Part shown: positions 43,129 through 51,310 of the stretch, one piece after another | Numbering within the stretch: the first letter of the stretch is position 1 | Layout: every line of letters begins with the position of its first letter | Assembly (NCBI GenBank): GCA_964464925.1 | Contig: CAYXLI010000008.1 | Coordinates: 124,001 to 188,000 of the forward strand | Source of the DNA: CAYXLI01 sp964464925 | GTDB lineage: Bacteria; Acidobacteriota; Terriglobia; Bryobacterales; Bryobacteraceae | Direction of reading: 5' to 3' | Length of the DNA stretch: 64,000 nucleotides | Position numbers and translations under genes: made by a program | Notes under the pieces: generated by a model | Database searches by the model: none | Told to the model about the DNA's origin: nothing | What the model saw: the letters and a program-made list of their open reading frames with translations, nothing else

Positions 43129-44280
43129 GTGGCTTACAGGATCCTCGTTTCGGCTGGAGAAGCATCTGGTGACTTGTATGCTGCCGAACTGGTAATGGCG
43201 CTACGGCAGCATCTTCCGGATGCAGACTTCTTCGGCTGTACCGGTCCCAGGATGCAGGCTGCCGGCGTGCGGACGATTGTCGACGCTTCCACTCTGGGCG
43301 TGGTCGGCCTGGTCGAGGTGATCGCTCATATCCCTCGTATTTATCGTGAGTTCCGGAAACTTATTACCGCCGCCCGCCAGGAAAAGCCGCATTTGGCCAT
43401 CCTGACCGATAGCCCCGATTTTCATCTCAGGCTAGCTACGAAGTTGCATAACCAGGGGATTCCAGTCATATATCTCATTGCACCCCAGGTTTGGGCCTGG
43501 CGGCAAGGCAGGGTGAAGCGGATGCGCCGGGATCTGGCCCGATTGTTGGTCATCTTTCCTTTTGAGTCAGGCTGGTTCCGGGAAAAAGGCTTGGCTGCGG
43601 ACTATATTGGACACCCTCTACCTCGAATTGTTCGCCCAACACTCTCAAAAGAAGCGTTTTTTCGGAAACATGGAATCGATGACAGCCGTCCTGTAATTGC
43701 GATCCTGCCGGGTAGCCGCAGGGGAGAAGTATCTCGACACCTTCCTGCCCTCGACGAGGCGGCGTTACAGTTGCATCGCGAGATAGGGGCTCAATTGCTC
43801 TTGGCCACGCCGCCAGGTTTCCAAAATAAAGCTGGATTGCAATTTTTTAAGGAACGCATTGGCCGGGCGCCCATCCAAATAATCGAAGGTGAGACTTGGG
43901 ATGTAATCGCCCATGCAGACCTGGCCTTGGCGGCTAGCGGCACGGTGACTATAGAAGCCGCTTTGCTGGGCACTCCGATGGTGACGTTTTATCGGGTCAC
44001 GAGGCTAAGTTGGTGGATGGGACGTTTTCTGGTTAACGTACCTTTCTACTCGATGGTAAACCTGGTCGCAGGCCGGAAAATCGTGCCGGAACTCATGCAA
44101 GACGAGATGACAGGGAAGCATCTTGCGACCGAAATCATGAAGTTGTACCGCAACTCCGCCGTTCGCGAAAAGACGCGCGATGACCTGGCCGAAGTTCGGC
44201 AAAAGCTGGATACCGGGCGTAACCCCATGGAATACGCAGCAGAGATCGTGTTGGAGCAGTTAAGGAAGATTCGGGCATGA
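43129..44280 (+). CDS. lpxB: Lipid-A-disaccharide synthase
   Basis: A protein of 383 residues, a GT-B glycosyltransferase (GT19) that joins UDP-2,3-diacylglucosamine and lipid X. Diagnostic blocks are SAGEASGDLYAAEL at the start, TDSPDFHLRLA, IYLIAPQVWAWRQGRVKRM, IGHPL and ILPGSRRGEVSRHLP. LAASGTVTIEAALLGTPMV is the conserved late motif. The start is GTG at 43129. The end overlaps the following gene by four bases (ATGA). lpxB is not next to lpxA/lpxD here; it lies about 16 kb away. Confidence 0.96.
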   Translation: MAYRILVSAGEASGDLYAAELVMALRQHLPDADFFGCTGPRMQAAGVRTIVDASTLGVVGLVEVIAHIPRIYREFRKLITAARQEKPHLAILTDSPDFHLRLATKLHNQGIPVIYLIAPQVWAWRQGRVKRMRRDLARLLVIFPFESGWFREKGLAADYIGHPLPRIVRPTLSKEAFFRKHGIDDSRPVIAILPGSRRGEVSRHLPALDEAALQLHREIGAQLLLATPPGFQNKAGLQFFKERIGRAPIQIIEGETWDVIAHADLALAASGTVTIEAALLGTPMVTFYRVTRLSWWMGRFLVNVPFYSMVNLVAGRKIVPELMQDEMTGKHLATEIMKLYRNSAVREKTRDDLAEVRQKLDTGRNPMEYAAEIVLEQLRKIRA

Positions 44281-46244
44281 TTCGACAGTTTGGGACGTTA
44301 GTGGCAGTTGCCGCTGTACTTTCAGGGACAGCCTTCGCGCAGGAAACCAGGCGCTCCCGTATCGACGTGGAGCATTATTCGATCGATGCCGAGGTGAATC
44401 CGCGTACGCAGACGCTGACCGCCAATGTAGGCGTTCGGTTTGCGGCACTAGATGACAATGTATCGTCGGCATCATTCGAACTAAACAACGCGCTAAGCGT
44501 CTCCCGGATTGTGGACGCGGCGGGACGTCAGATTCCCGCCTCGCGTTCCCAGCAGGACTTCAGCGTCAAGCTCAGCTTCCCCGAGCAGATCAAGAAGGGT
44601 CAGACCGGGACCCTGACCTTCACCTACGACGGCCGCCTGACTGGCAATGAGGAATCTCCCGTCTACGGCATCAAGTTCGCCGCCATAAAGAATGACTCCG
44701 CCTATCTGCTGTACCCCGCCCGCTGGTTCCCGATCAACGACTATACGTCGGACCGCTACACCGCGGATCTGAAGATCACGGTACCCGCCGGCTTCAAAGT
44801 GATTGCGAGCGGCCTCGAGGAATCGCCTGAGCGATTGGCGGGCGACAAGGTCGCCTACAAGTTCAAAATCACCAGCCCTTCGTTCCCGGGAAGCATCGCC
44901 GTTCTCCAAGGCAATCCGCAGCGTGTTACATCGGAGGGAGTCAGCACAGACTTCTACTTCAACAAGCAGAAGAACATGGTCCAGGCTTATGGCGAGGAAA
45001 TCGCCAAAGTCATGACGTACCTCACCAGCGTCTACGGCATGCCTCCGAACCGGTCGCTCACCGTGGTCGAAACCGAAGACGGCACGCCGAACGGCTATTC
45101 CGCGCCGGGCATCCTGTTCCTCTCTCCCAAGGCCATCGGCAGTACGGTCAATCCCCGCCTGCTGGTAAATCAGATCGCGAGGCAATGGTGGGGCGTGCTC
45201 GTATCGCCCGCAACTCGAAATCACCTTTGGATTCAGAACGGCAATGCGCGCTATGCGGAGTTTCTCTATTTCGAACACCTGAACGGCCCCTCGGCGCTGG
45301 AAGCCGAAGTACGTGACAGCTACATCGAAGCACTCACTGTCGATTCGGTACCGTTGATTCAGTCAGCACGGCTGGAAGACTATTCGCCCGAATACTGGGC
45401 CGCGACGGCGGGCAAAGGTGCGGCGGTCCTCCATATGCTGCGCAGCATCATGGGCGATGACAAGTTTGGCGTTCTGATGAAAACCGTGCCGGAGCGTTAT
45501 AGCTGGAAAAGCATCAGCACGGACCAGTTCCGCAAGCTTGCGGAAGAGATCTCCGGACAGAACCTGCAGTACTTCTTCCTGCAATGGATCGAGTCGAACG
45601 GGGCGCCCGAGTTCAAGATGGATTACACCGTGTTCCGGACCACCAAGGGCTTCCGTGTCATGGGCAAGATTTCGCAGGACCTTGATACCTTCCGGATGCC
45701 GGTGCACCTGCGCATCGAGACCGAAGGGAACCCGGAAGAAAAGACGGTCGAAGTTTCAGGCACCTCCTCTGAATTCCTGGTCGATACCTTCGGTAAACCA
45801 AAGAAAGTAATTCTCGACCCGAACAATCAGGTATTGCGCTTCAGCAACCCGATCCGCGTCGCCGTCGCGGTCAAAAAGGGCGAGCAGTTCGCTGAGATCG
45901 GCGAGTTCACCGAAGCCCTAAAGGAGTACCAGAAGGCGCTCGACGTAAACCGCAACGGGTCACTGGCTCACTATCGCGTCGCGGAAGTCTTCATGCTGCA
46001 GAACAACTATCAATCTGCGGCCAATGAATTTCGCGAAGCGCTGAATGGCGATCTGGATCCGAAGTGGACCGAAGTGTGGTCGCACATCAACCTTGGAAAG
46101 ATCTTCGATATCACAGGCCAGCGCGACCGCGCCGTCAACGAATATCAGCTTGCGGCTCGTACCAAGGACAATGCGCAGGGGGCGCAAGAGGAAGCGGCCC
46201 GCTATCTCAAGCAGCCGTATGAGCGCGCGAAGTTGAACAATTAG
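44277..46244 (+). CDS. M1 aminopeptidase-like protein lacking zinc ligands, with C-terminal TPRs
   Basis: A protein of 655 residues with signal peptide MIRQFGTLVAVAAVLSGTAFA. Residues about 30-240 are the M1 N-terminal beta domain. The catalytic-domain region that is HELAHQWWG in active enzymes reads NQIARQWWG (residues 298-306). The later WLNEGFATYAE reads WIQNGNARYAE, so both His ligands, the Glu ligand and the catalytic Glu are changed. A GAMEN exopeptidase motif is not seen. TPR-like helices fill about 545-645. It is most likely a non-peptidase binding protein. It overlaps the lpxB stop by 4 bases, so it may serve lipopolysaccharide assembly. Confidence 0.82.
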   Translation: MIRQFGTLVAVAAVLSGTAFAQETRRSRIDVEHYSIDAEVNPRTQTLTANVGVRFAALDDNVSSASFELNNALSVSRIVDAAGRQIPASRSQQDFSVKLSFPEQIKKGQTGTLTFTYDGRLTGNEESPVYGIKFAAIKNDSAYLLYPARWFPINDYTSDRYTADLKITVPAGFKVIASGLEESPERLAGDKVAYKFKITSPSFPGSIAVLQGNPQRVTSEGVSTDFYFNKQKNMVQAYGEEIAKVMTYLTSVYGMPPNRSLTVVETEDGTPNGYSAPGILFLSPKAIGSTVNPRLLVNQIARQWWGVLVSPATRNHLWIQNGNARYAEFLYFEHLNGPSALEAEVRDSYIEALTVDSVPLIQSARLEDYSPEYWAATAGKGAAVLHMLRSIMGDDKFGVLMKTVPERYSWKSISTDQFRKLAEEISGQNLQYFFLQWIESNGAPEFKMDYTVFRTTKGFRVMGKISQDLDTFRMPVHLRIETEGNPEEKTVEVSGTSSEFLVDTFGKPKKVILDPNNQVLRFSNPIRVAVAVKKGEQFAEIGEFTEALKEYQKALDVNRNGSLAHYRVAEVFMLQNNYQSAANEFREALNGDLDPKWTEVWSHINLGKIFDITGQRDRAVNEYQLAARTKDNAQGAQEEAARYLKQPYERAKLNN

Positions 46245-46267
46245 CCTTGACAGGTGTCGCAAACCGC

Positions 46268-46741
46268 TCACGGCACGAACTTGTGATGCTCGCCAATTCG
46301 CTCCTGGACCACCCGCCGGATCAGTTCCAGCGCCTTCTGGAGTTCATCCAGCATCGCTTCGGTGAACGCGGTACGCTTGCTCTCAAGCTGGGGGTGGGCG
46401 GGGCCTCCATGCATCGCACTCTCGTCCACATTGAGATGAACCATAACATCGGAAATATCCGTAGAGGCATCTCCCCCCTTTATCTCGAGCAGACCTGAGT
46501 ATCTGTGCCGGTCATCGGCGTGCCATTCGATGCGCATCGTCTTCTCGTCGGCCCGGAAGACTCCTTGCGAGTCAATCGACCGTCCGGCAATCTCGAATCG
46601 AACTTTCACGCGGTCCCCCTCGAGCCGGTTGACCTTCCGGATCTGCGGCACGTAGCTGGGGAGATTTTCTACGTAGCGTAGAAATTCGAACGTCTGCTTG
46701 GGCGGAGCCTGCACCGTGATCATGCGCTCGATGTATGTCAA
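46268..46741 (-). CDS. SRPBCC-family (START-like) protein
   Basis: A protein of 157 residues of the polyketide cyclase/START-like fold: MITVQAPPKQTFEFLRYVENLPSYVPQI, then DRVKVRFEIAG and a DAST-type strand (GGDASTDISDVMVHL), ending in a long helix (TEAMLDELQKALELI). Such proteins bind hydrophobic ligands or act as coenzyme Q-binding or stress proteins. The ligand is unknown. It is a single gene convergent with the M1-like gene. Confidence 0.8.
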   Translation of the reverse strand: MTYIERMITVQAPPKQTFEFLRYVENLPSYVPQIRKVNRLEGDRVKVRFEIAGRSIDSQGVFRADEKTMRIEWHADDRHRYSGLLEIKGGDASTDISDVMVHLNVDESAMHGGPAHPQLESKRTAFTEAMLDELQKALELIRRVVQERIGEHHKFVP

Positions 46742-47105
46742 TTCAGTTCCCTCGATTCGTAGACTAGTAAAGCTGGAACTGGTTTCGATCGGGCCGCCGG
46801 CAAGGGTGTTTGCTCAAGGAAGCGGTCGGCGGGGTTTAAGAGGTTATTAGCAGATTTGAATTGGTAGGGCGACAGCAGAGGCTTTACTTGGGGATAACCG
46901 TCATTCCTTGAGCTTTCACCAAAATCATTCCGTATTCCCTTACAGCACGACTGGTGCCAAAGCGCTACGCTCGCACAATCAGCAACTTACAATGTAGCGC
47001 CGGAATGGGGAAGGAAGAACTTACCTACGGTGTGCCTATCGATGGTAATTCTGTCCAGATGTTGGAAACTTGATATGCTGTGTGTCGTCGAAAGGAGCGC
47101 ACCGC
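46742..47105. other. Intergenic region without a recognised gene
   Basis: About 360 bases lie between the SRPBCC gene and the aldo/keto reductase gene. Only the AAAGGAG ribosome-binding site (47091-47097) for the downstream gene is clear. No RNA fold, repeat or promoter was convincing. Confidence 0.4.
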
Positions 47106-47993
47106 ATGTCTCACTTCTCGCGCCGCGATTTTCTGAAGGGCGCTGTTGCTGCAACCGCACTCGCAGGTACAGGCTCGCTGGCCTTTGGAGCGAAACGATC
47201 TGCCACCGATTGGGTGACGCTGGGCAACTCGGGAGTCAAGGTCACCCGCCTCGCGTTTGGGACCGGCACATACGGCGGCCGCATACAGCGCGAACTGGGG
47301 CAGGAGGATTTCACGAAACTCGTCCGGCACGCCTACGATCGCGGAATCCGCTTCTTTGAGACTGCGGACGCCTACACCGGAATGCCGCAGATGCTCGCCA
47401 CGGCGCTCAAGGGAATCCCGCGCGATTCCTACCGCCTGATGTCGAAGATGCGCGTGCGCGATGCGGCGAACGCGGCACCCACAATCGATCGTCTGCGCAA
47501 GGATCTCAACACCGATTACTTCGATGTGCTCCTGATCCATTGCGTGCGAATTCCGAATTGGGTGGAAGAGTACAAGCCAGCTCGCGATGTCTTCTCTGAA
47601 GCGAAGGAGAAAAAGGTCATGCTGGCCCACGGCGCTTCCTGCCACGGTTTGCTGCCGTTACGGGCTTTCCCGGAAAACAAGTGGTTAGACGTAGCATTGC
47701 TGCGATGCAACCACAACGGCACTCGCATGGATACCCTGCAGGGCGGCGATGGCGAGGAGCGCGGCGATGTCACGGAGGTGACCTCCCGAATTCAAAAAAT
47801 CAGCGGCGGCGGCACGGGTGTTATCGGCATGAAGCTCGTCGGTGAGGGACGCTTCACCACGGCTGAGGATCGGGATAAAGCCTTGCTGCACGCGTTCAAC
47901 GTTGCCAAGGTCGATGCGGTCACTATCGGATACAAAACAACAGCGGAGATCGACGAGGCCATTGACCGTATGGGCCGCGTGCTGAACGCCTAG
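47106..47993 (+). CDS. Tat-exported aldo/keto reductase
   Basis: A protein of 295 residues. The leader MSHFSRRDFLKGAVAATALAG is a twin-arginine signal (SRRDFLK). The reductase body begins VTLGNSGVKVTRLAFGTGTYGG. The expected tetrad residues can be placed: Asp in FFETADAYTG, Tyr in the same block, Lys in LMSKMRV and His in LLIHCVR. NADPH-binding is suggested by the C-terminal VTIGYKTTAEIDEAI. The folded enzyme, with its cofactor, would be exported to the periplasm. ATG 47106 has AAAGGAG eight bases upstream and beats the frame from 47070. The end overlaps the convergent gene by four bases. Confidence 0.88.
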   Translation: MSHFSRRDFLKGAVAATALAGTGSLAFGAKRSATDWVTLGNSGVKVTRLAFGTGTYGGRIQRELGQEDFTKLVRHAYDRGIRFFETADAYTGMPQMLATALKGIPRDSYRLMSKMRVRDAANAAPTIDRLRKDLNTDYFDVLLIHCVRIPNWVEEYKPARDVFSEAKEKKVMLAHGASCHGLLPLRAFPENKWLDVALLRCNHNGTRMDTLQGGDGEERGDVTEVTSRIQKISGGGTGVIGMKLVGEGRFTTAEDRDKALLHAFNVAKVDAVTIGYKTTAEIDEAIDRMGRVLNA

Positions 47994-48814
47994 CGGTTCA
48001 ACCCGCGGGGGGTAGTCAGATACCCGACCACGCGGTCCGGTCTGATCTCATTGACGACGATTTCGTACAGCACGTCGGTTTCTTTTTCATAGGGGCCGAC
48101 GCGCTTCCTCACGTAGAACTGGATCGGCTCGTTCAGCGTTCGATCTCTCTTTTCGATTCGCTTGTCGCTCGTCAGCAATTCGATCGTGAAGCGGCTTCGC
48201 TTGGCATCTGTCCTCTTCAGCAGCATTCCCACGTCGCTGACGCGCTTTGGCTCTCTTTCGCGCCCGAGTGCGAAATCGAAGTAGTTCCTGTCTCCTGTGG
48301 CGCGCAGGGCATCCAGTTCCTTCCGGTTGGTCGCAATCAGATTGCTTTGGACACCCAGGTCCCCCATCACGCGCTTGAGGTCCGCCATGGAGCGATCAAT
48401 GCTGGCGTCCTTCGCCGCAAGATCCGACCGCACATGTCCTACTTCTGCCGACACTTGAGTGATCTTCGCCTCGGTGGAAGATGTCGCCGCCCGCAGCTTC
48501 TGAAGTTCGCGCTGGAGTTGGCGCTGGATTCGCTCTTGCTGCTTTTGCAGGTCTGCCACGTTGGCGGAAGACTGTACCTCCGGATTGGCCACCGTCGCGG
48601 GCGCTGCCGGATCTGATACGTTCCGGTTCTCCAGGTTCAACGTGCGCTGCTTCAGACTTCCCAGGTCTTGCTGGAGCGCATACACCGCAGTCTGCGCGGC
48701 GTCCAGGCGGTGGTTCACGGTCCGAAGATGCGTGTACTGGAAGATGTTTAACAGAATTAGGCCTGTGATGACTAACGTCATCCAGAAAGCTTCGCCTTGA
48801 GGTTGTCTCCACAT
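47990..48814 (-). CDS. Membrane-anchored coiled-coil protein of unknown function
   Basis: A protein of 274 residues. One transmembrane helix (FWMTLVITGLILLNIFQYTHL, residues about 10-30) is followed by a long coiled coil (DLQKQQERIQRQLQRELQKL up to about 170) and a C-terminal domain of about 100 residues (NYFDFALGREREPKRVSDVGMLL onward) with strands. No family is recognised. It could be a tethered spacer or sensor at the inner membrane. It follows the glycosyltransferase and OmpA genes on the same strand and may belong to their transcription unit. The N-terminus is short, which makes the coiled coil periplasmic. Confidence 0.7.
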   Translation of the reverse strand: MWRQPQGEAFWMTLVITGLILLNIFQYTHLRTVNHRLDAAQTAVYALQQDLGSLKQRTLNLENRNVSDPAAPATVANPEVQSSANVADLQKQQERIQRQLQRELQKLRAATSSTEAKITQVSAEVGHVRSDLAAKDASIDRSMADLKRVMGDLGVQSNLIATNRKELDALRATGDRNYFDFALGREREPKRVSDVGMLLKRTDAKRSRFTIELLTSDKRIEKRDRTLNEPIQFYVRKRVGPYEKETDVLYEIVVNEIRPDRVVGYLTTPRGLNR

Positions 48815-48824
48815 ATGGTCGGCT

Positions 48825-48847
48825 TAGTACCCATATCATCGGTACTA
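48825..48847. repeat. 7-bp hairpin at the end of the glycosyltransferase gene
   Basis: TAGTACC (48825-48831) and GGTACTA (48841-48847) are exact inverted copies around nine bases. The right arm contains the stop of the glycosyltransferase gene. It could weaken transcription into the coiled-coil gene downstream. No U-run is present, so a full terminator is not claimed. Confidence 0.35.
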
Positions 48848-50116
48848 GGCCACGGCGGCTTTAGCTCTTCTTTTTACGAAGCGAACCCATTCCGAGCCCG
48901 CCAAAAACAAAACCGGAATGACTTCAAGCGGACGAACCCAGGACGGATGGTCAAAGGGACCAAGTCCTGAGTTCTGTAGAGTCGAGCCTGTCGCGTATGC
49001 AAGAATGATAGTCAGGGTTGCAGCCACGCTCCAGGCTGCAGGTTCCAGGGCGGCGAATGGTACGAAGATCAGCAGGTACCAGGGATTTACGACTGGGCTC
49101 AACAGAAAGAAAATTCCGAGCAGAACTGTAGCGTGCGATATGTCGCGCCATTTCCACAAATAAAGAATGTACGCCGCCGCAAACAGCACCCCGGATAGGA
49201 ACTTCGCGGCATCCCAGCCAACCAGCCATCGAAGCAATCCGAATCCGAAGCTATTGAACTCCCAGGTTGCCGCGAACGCCTTCAACCCGCTGTATTCTGT
49301 TGCACCGTGCACCAGAAATGGTACATACAAGCAGCACAGTACTATCACGAACGCTCCGGCTTCTGCTCGCCGTTTCCATAACAGAATCGGCACGAAAAGA
49401 AGAGCCGTGATCTTCGCCGCAACGGCGCATGCCAGAAGCCCGCCGGCCGTTTTCGGCCGCCCTCGCTGGAGCGAACAAAACGAACCTAGCAAGAAGGCCG
49501 CTACAATAATGTCGGAGTGTGCGGTGAATGCGACCTCCTTTATAACCAGCGGGCTCCAGGCGTAGAGCATCCAGTTCGCTTTCGAGCCGGCCACCCGCCA
49601 CAGCATCCAGAGCAGTGTGGCGTCGGCCAACAGCAACAGCAACTTCAGCGCCCACAACTCTCCGGGCGAGATCCAGTAAGCCACGAGAAACACCAACTCG
49701 CAGACGGGTCCGTAAATCGTTGCAATGTCTGGGTAATTGATTCGACCGAGGATGTCGGCAAATTTCTCCGGCAGCTCGCCGCCGAAAGACGCTGACGGGG
49801 CTTGACCATAAGGAGTGCCTTGGACCGCGAACGTTCGGCCATCCCACAAATACCGGTAAAAGTCGTCTTCATACAGCGGAGCGCCGGCGAAGCCGATGAT
49901 TCGAAACAACATGGCCCAAGCCACGAGTTGCAACCGGCAGCTTCTGGGAATGGGTTCGTTTCGCAAAAAGCTGTAAACGAACAGGTAGGCAAGGGCGGCC
50001 AGCCCGATGCAACCGAAGAAGACGGGAAGGGAAGGGGATCGCAGGAGTGCGCCGTATGCCAGGGCGCTTACAGCTCCTGCAACTCCAATCAGGACAGGCT
50101 TCAGCCTGCCTTGCAT
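48845..50116 (-). CDS. GT-C-type membrane glycosyltransferase
   Basis: A protein of 423 residues with about ten to eleven membrane helices. The early loop LYEDDFYRYLWDG carries the acidic pair that acts in the GT-C superfamily (GT87 and related polyprenyl-phosphate mannosyltransferases). Other typical spots are INYPDIATIYGPV and NPWYLLIFVPFAAL. It would add a sugar from a lipid-linked donor on the outer side of the membrane. The donor and acceptor are unknown. The ATG overlaps the OmpA-family stop by one base (TGATG), so the two genes are coupled. Confidence 0.78.
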   Translation of the reverse strand: MQGRLKPVLIGVAGAVSALAYGALLRSPSLPVFFGCIGLAALAYLFVYSFLRNEPIPRSCRLQLVAWAMLFRIIGFAGAPLYEDDFYRYLWDGRTFAVQGTPYGQAPSASFGGELPEKFADILGRINYPDIATIYGPVCELVFLVAYWISPGELWALKLLLLLADATLLWMLWRVAGSKANWMLYAWSPLVIKEVAFTAHSDIIVAAFLLGSFCSLQRGRPKTAGGLLACAVAAKITALLFVPILLWKRRAEAGAFVIVLCCLYVPFLVHGATEYSGLKAFAATWEFNSFGFGLLRWLVGWDAAKFLSGVLFAAAYILYLWKWRDISHATVLLGIFFLLSPVVNPWYLLIFVPFAALEPAAWSVAATLTIILAYATGSTLQNSGLGPFDHPSWVRPLEVIPVLFLAGSEWVRFVKRRAKAAVA

Positions 50117-51057
50117 CAGAACCTTACGAGTTCCACGCGACGGTTCTTGGCTTTGCCATCCGAGGTTGCGGTGTCTGCTAGAGGCTTGGAGTCGCCCATC
50201 CCCATGATGCTGACCCGGGATTTATCGATCCCATGCTCCATCAACCACATAGCGACCAAAGAGGCCCGCTTCTGAGATTGCTCGACCAGGCCACTCTTCG
50301 ATCCGCCGTCGCCGGGAGCCAAGTGCGCTTCGACGCGAATGCGCCAGTCGGGTTGCCGCACCATCAAGGCCGCGATCGGAGCCAGGACCTTCTCAGCTTC
50401 GGAACTCAAGTCGTCCTTCGCCAAACTCTCGAACAGACCCTCCGTAATGATGACCCGGCCGTTCTTGTTCATCTCTTCGGCGAGGGCTTCGGCACCAGCG
50501 TTTGTGTCGGGCGTGACCTTGATGGCCGTCTGAACATAAGCCGTGTGTTCGTTGTAGTTATAGGTAGAGACTTGCACCCACTGGTTGTCCTTGAGCGCGG
50601 TGACAATCGGAAAGTCCTCGGCATCCTTGCCCTGGTGAACGATTTTGTAGCCCGCCTTGGACAGCGAGATGTCCGACAGCTTCACGACTTGGGCGACGGT
50701 GATGCGGGCCGGGCAGAGGTAATAAAGAATTTCGGCGTTACCGTCCATAGCCTCGGTCTGAACAGCGCCGTCCGAACTCACGCCGACCTGGATTTCGAGA
50801 TCGGTGGCTTCGGGCTTGAGATCGCACTGAATGATGCTGCAGCCCGGGATACGAGGGAGCAGTTCGGAGTCCTTGCAGCCAGGCTCGTCTTCACCGAGCT
50901 TAATCTCCTTTTCGGACTCCTTCAGGCCGGTTTTAGGCTTGATGATCGGAACCGAATCGGTTTCCTTGGAAGGTGTGCGAGGCCGGGACGGGGTGATAAC
51001 CTGACCGACCATAGAGCAAACACCGCAGAGAAATAGTACTAGACGTAATGAACGCAT
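50116..51057 (-). CDS. OmpA-family protein
   Basis: A protein of 313 residues with signal peptide MRSLRLVLFLCGVCSMVGQ. Residues about 30-200 have no known domain; they hold Cys residues (DEPGCKDSE, IPGCSIIQC) that may form disulfides. The C-terminus (about 205-313) is an OmpA/MotB peptidoglycan-binding domain, with RIRVEAHLAPGDGGSKSGLVEQSQKRA and the closing SDGKAKNRRVEL. It probably links the outer membrane to the cell wall. The gene is coupled to the glycosyltransferase. No trace of an eight-strand beta-barrel is seen. Confidence 0.82.
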   Translation of the reverse strand: MRSLRLVLFLCGVCSMVGQVITPSRPRTPSKETDSVPIIKPKTGLKESEKEIKLGEDEPGCKDSELLPRIPGCSIIQCDLKPEATDLEIQVGVSSDGAVQTEAMDGNAEILYYLCPARITVAQVVKLSDISLSKAGYKIVHQGKDAEDFPIVTALKDNQWVQVSTYNYNEHTAYVQTAIKVTPDTNAGAEALAEEMNKNGRVIITEGLFESLAKDDLSSEAEKVLAPIAALMVRQPDWRIRVEAHLAPGDGGSKSGLVEQSQKRASLVAMWLMEHGIDKSRVSIMGMGDSKPLADTATSDGKAKNRRVELVRF

Positions 51058-51310
51058 GCGTTATCTGGCGACTGAGAGCCGCGCAGGAGAAGCACACTTA
51101 GGGCCGCTCAGACACTACGCGACGCTTAAGTATCGACACTTGCGCGGGAGTTGTTTAGGTCTGCGGGAGAGGAATTTGAAACAAATCGAGGCGGGCAACG
51201 GACAGGCACGAGTTGTTCACCCGCTATAAATTCGTATGGACGAAATAGATCGCTGCGGTAGCATGGTATTGATGTCGTCAGCGATCCTTGAACGGCCGTC
51301 CGCAGCCGTG

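Noticed and set aside
46742..47105. Possible RNA gene or promoter in the 360-base gap
   Set aside because: No stable fold, repeat or good -35/-10 pair was found by eye; only the ribosome-binding site is clear.
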